Source: Flavobacterium aerium (lineage in GTDB: Bacteria; Bacteroidota; Bacteroidia; Flavobacteriales; Flavobacteriaceae). Taken from it: a stretch of 64,000 nt of DNA. This document shows, in pieces, positions 63,981 to 64,000 of the stretch. The position numbers and the translations under genes are program-made. The notes below the pieces were generated by a model. It did no database searches. It worked only from the letters and a program-made list of their open reading frames with translations, and was not told the origin of the DNA. How positions within the stretch are numbered: position 1 is the first letter of the stretch; every line of letters starts with the position of its first letter. The DNA lies in NCBI RefSeq assembly GCF_030766725.1, contig NZ_JARQWR010000004.1:248001-312000 (forward strand). The letters are read 5' to 3'.

Positions 63981-64000
63981 AAGAGGTATGGATGTTGAAT

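Noticed and set aside
1..64000. CRISPR array or insertion sequence
   Set aside because: No regularly spaced repeats of CRISPR type and no recognisable transposase were seen in the window.

Overview
The window is AT-rich, chromosomal DNA of a flavobacterium-like Bacteroidota. The evidence is the mevalonate-type HMG-CoA synthase start at the left edge, a cytochrome b558-type succinate dehydrogenase, TonB receptor and lipoprotein genes, GH92, TPR histidine kinases, and many promoters ending in TAnnTTTG. I cannot name the genus from sequence alone.

Layout. 1-5.2 kb: HMG-CoA synthase (partial), a ChaN-like protein, and sdhCAB. 5.3-13.9 kb: a peptide secretion locus. It has an orphan response regulator, eight double-glycine precursor peptides (three of them newly located short ORFs), a VKOR-thioredoxin fusion, a C39-peptidase ABC exporter and an HlyD-type adaptor. 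14-17.6 kb: GH92 mannosidase and a nitrilase-family amidase. 17.6-27.8 kb: a lipoprotein, a TonB receptor/DUF4876/barrel/di-haem peroxidase operon, an Ig-like lipoprotein and comF. 28-31.7 kb: glycyl-tRNA synthetase, TerC and a LytTR regulator. 31.9-35.2 kb: a small lipoprotein, a TPR histidine kinase and its response regulator (paralogue of the orphan at 5.3 kb), and a short transcription unit. 35.4-47.2 kb: mostly housekeeping genes (thiL, lepA, dusB, rbfA, mce, tRNA-Met) with small accessory genes. 47.2-50.3 kb: an AT-rich patch with a tailspike-like beta-helix gene and an acetyltransferase pseudogene. 50.4-60 kb: a Coa1-like protein, an autoregulated membrane/HTH/COQ4-like/CreD set, NUDIX, Dps, RDD-Coa1, aldo-keto reductase and secreted proteins. 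60-64 kb: a five-gene minus-strand operon (nuclease, vWA-like lipoprotein, coiled-coil membrane protein, TerB-like, Cys-rich SH3).

Main result. The eight precursors all have a 25-residue leader ending in GG and a core with four cysteines. The oxidase fusion is well suited to form their disulfides, and the ABC/HlyD pair to cleave and export them. Three promoters in the peptide locus carry CCGTAA repeats spaced exactly 22 bp, and the last repeat lies exactly 27 bp before a TAnnTTnG element. The same geometry recurs behind the kinase/regulator pair at 35.0 kb (three repeats) and, with a single repeat, before a lipoprotein gene at 59.96 kb. This points to one regulon controlled by the two paralogous response regulators. 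The function of the peptides (bacteriocin, signal or other) is not determined by the sequence.
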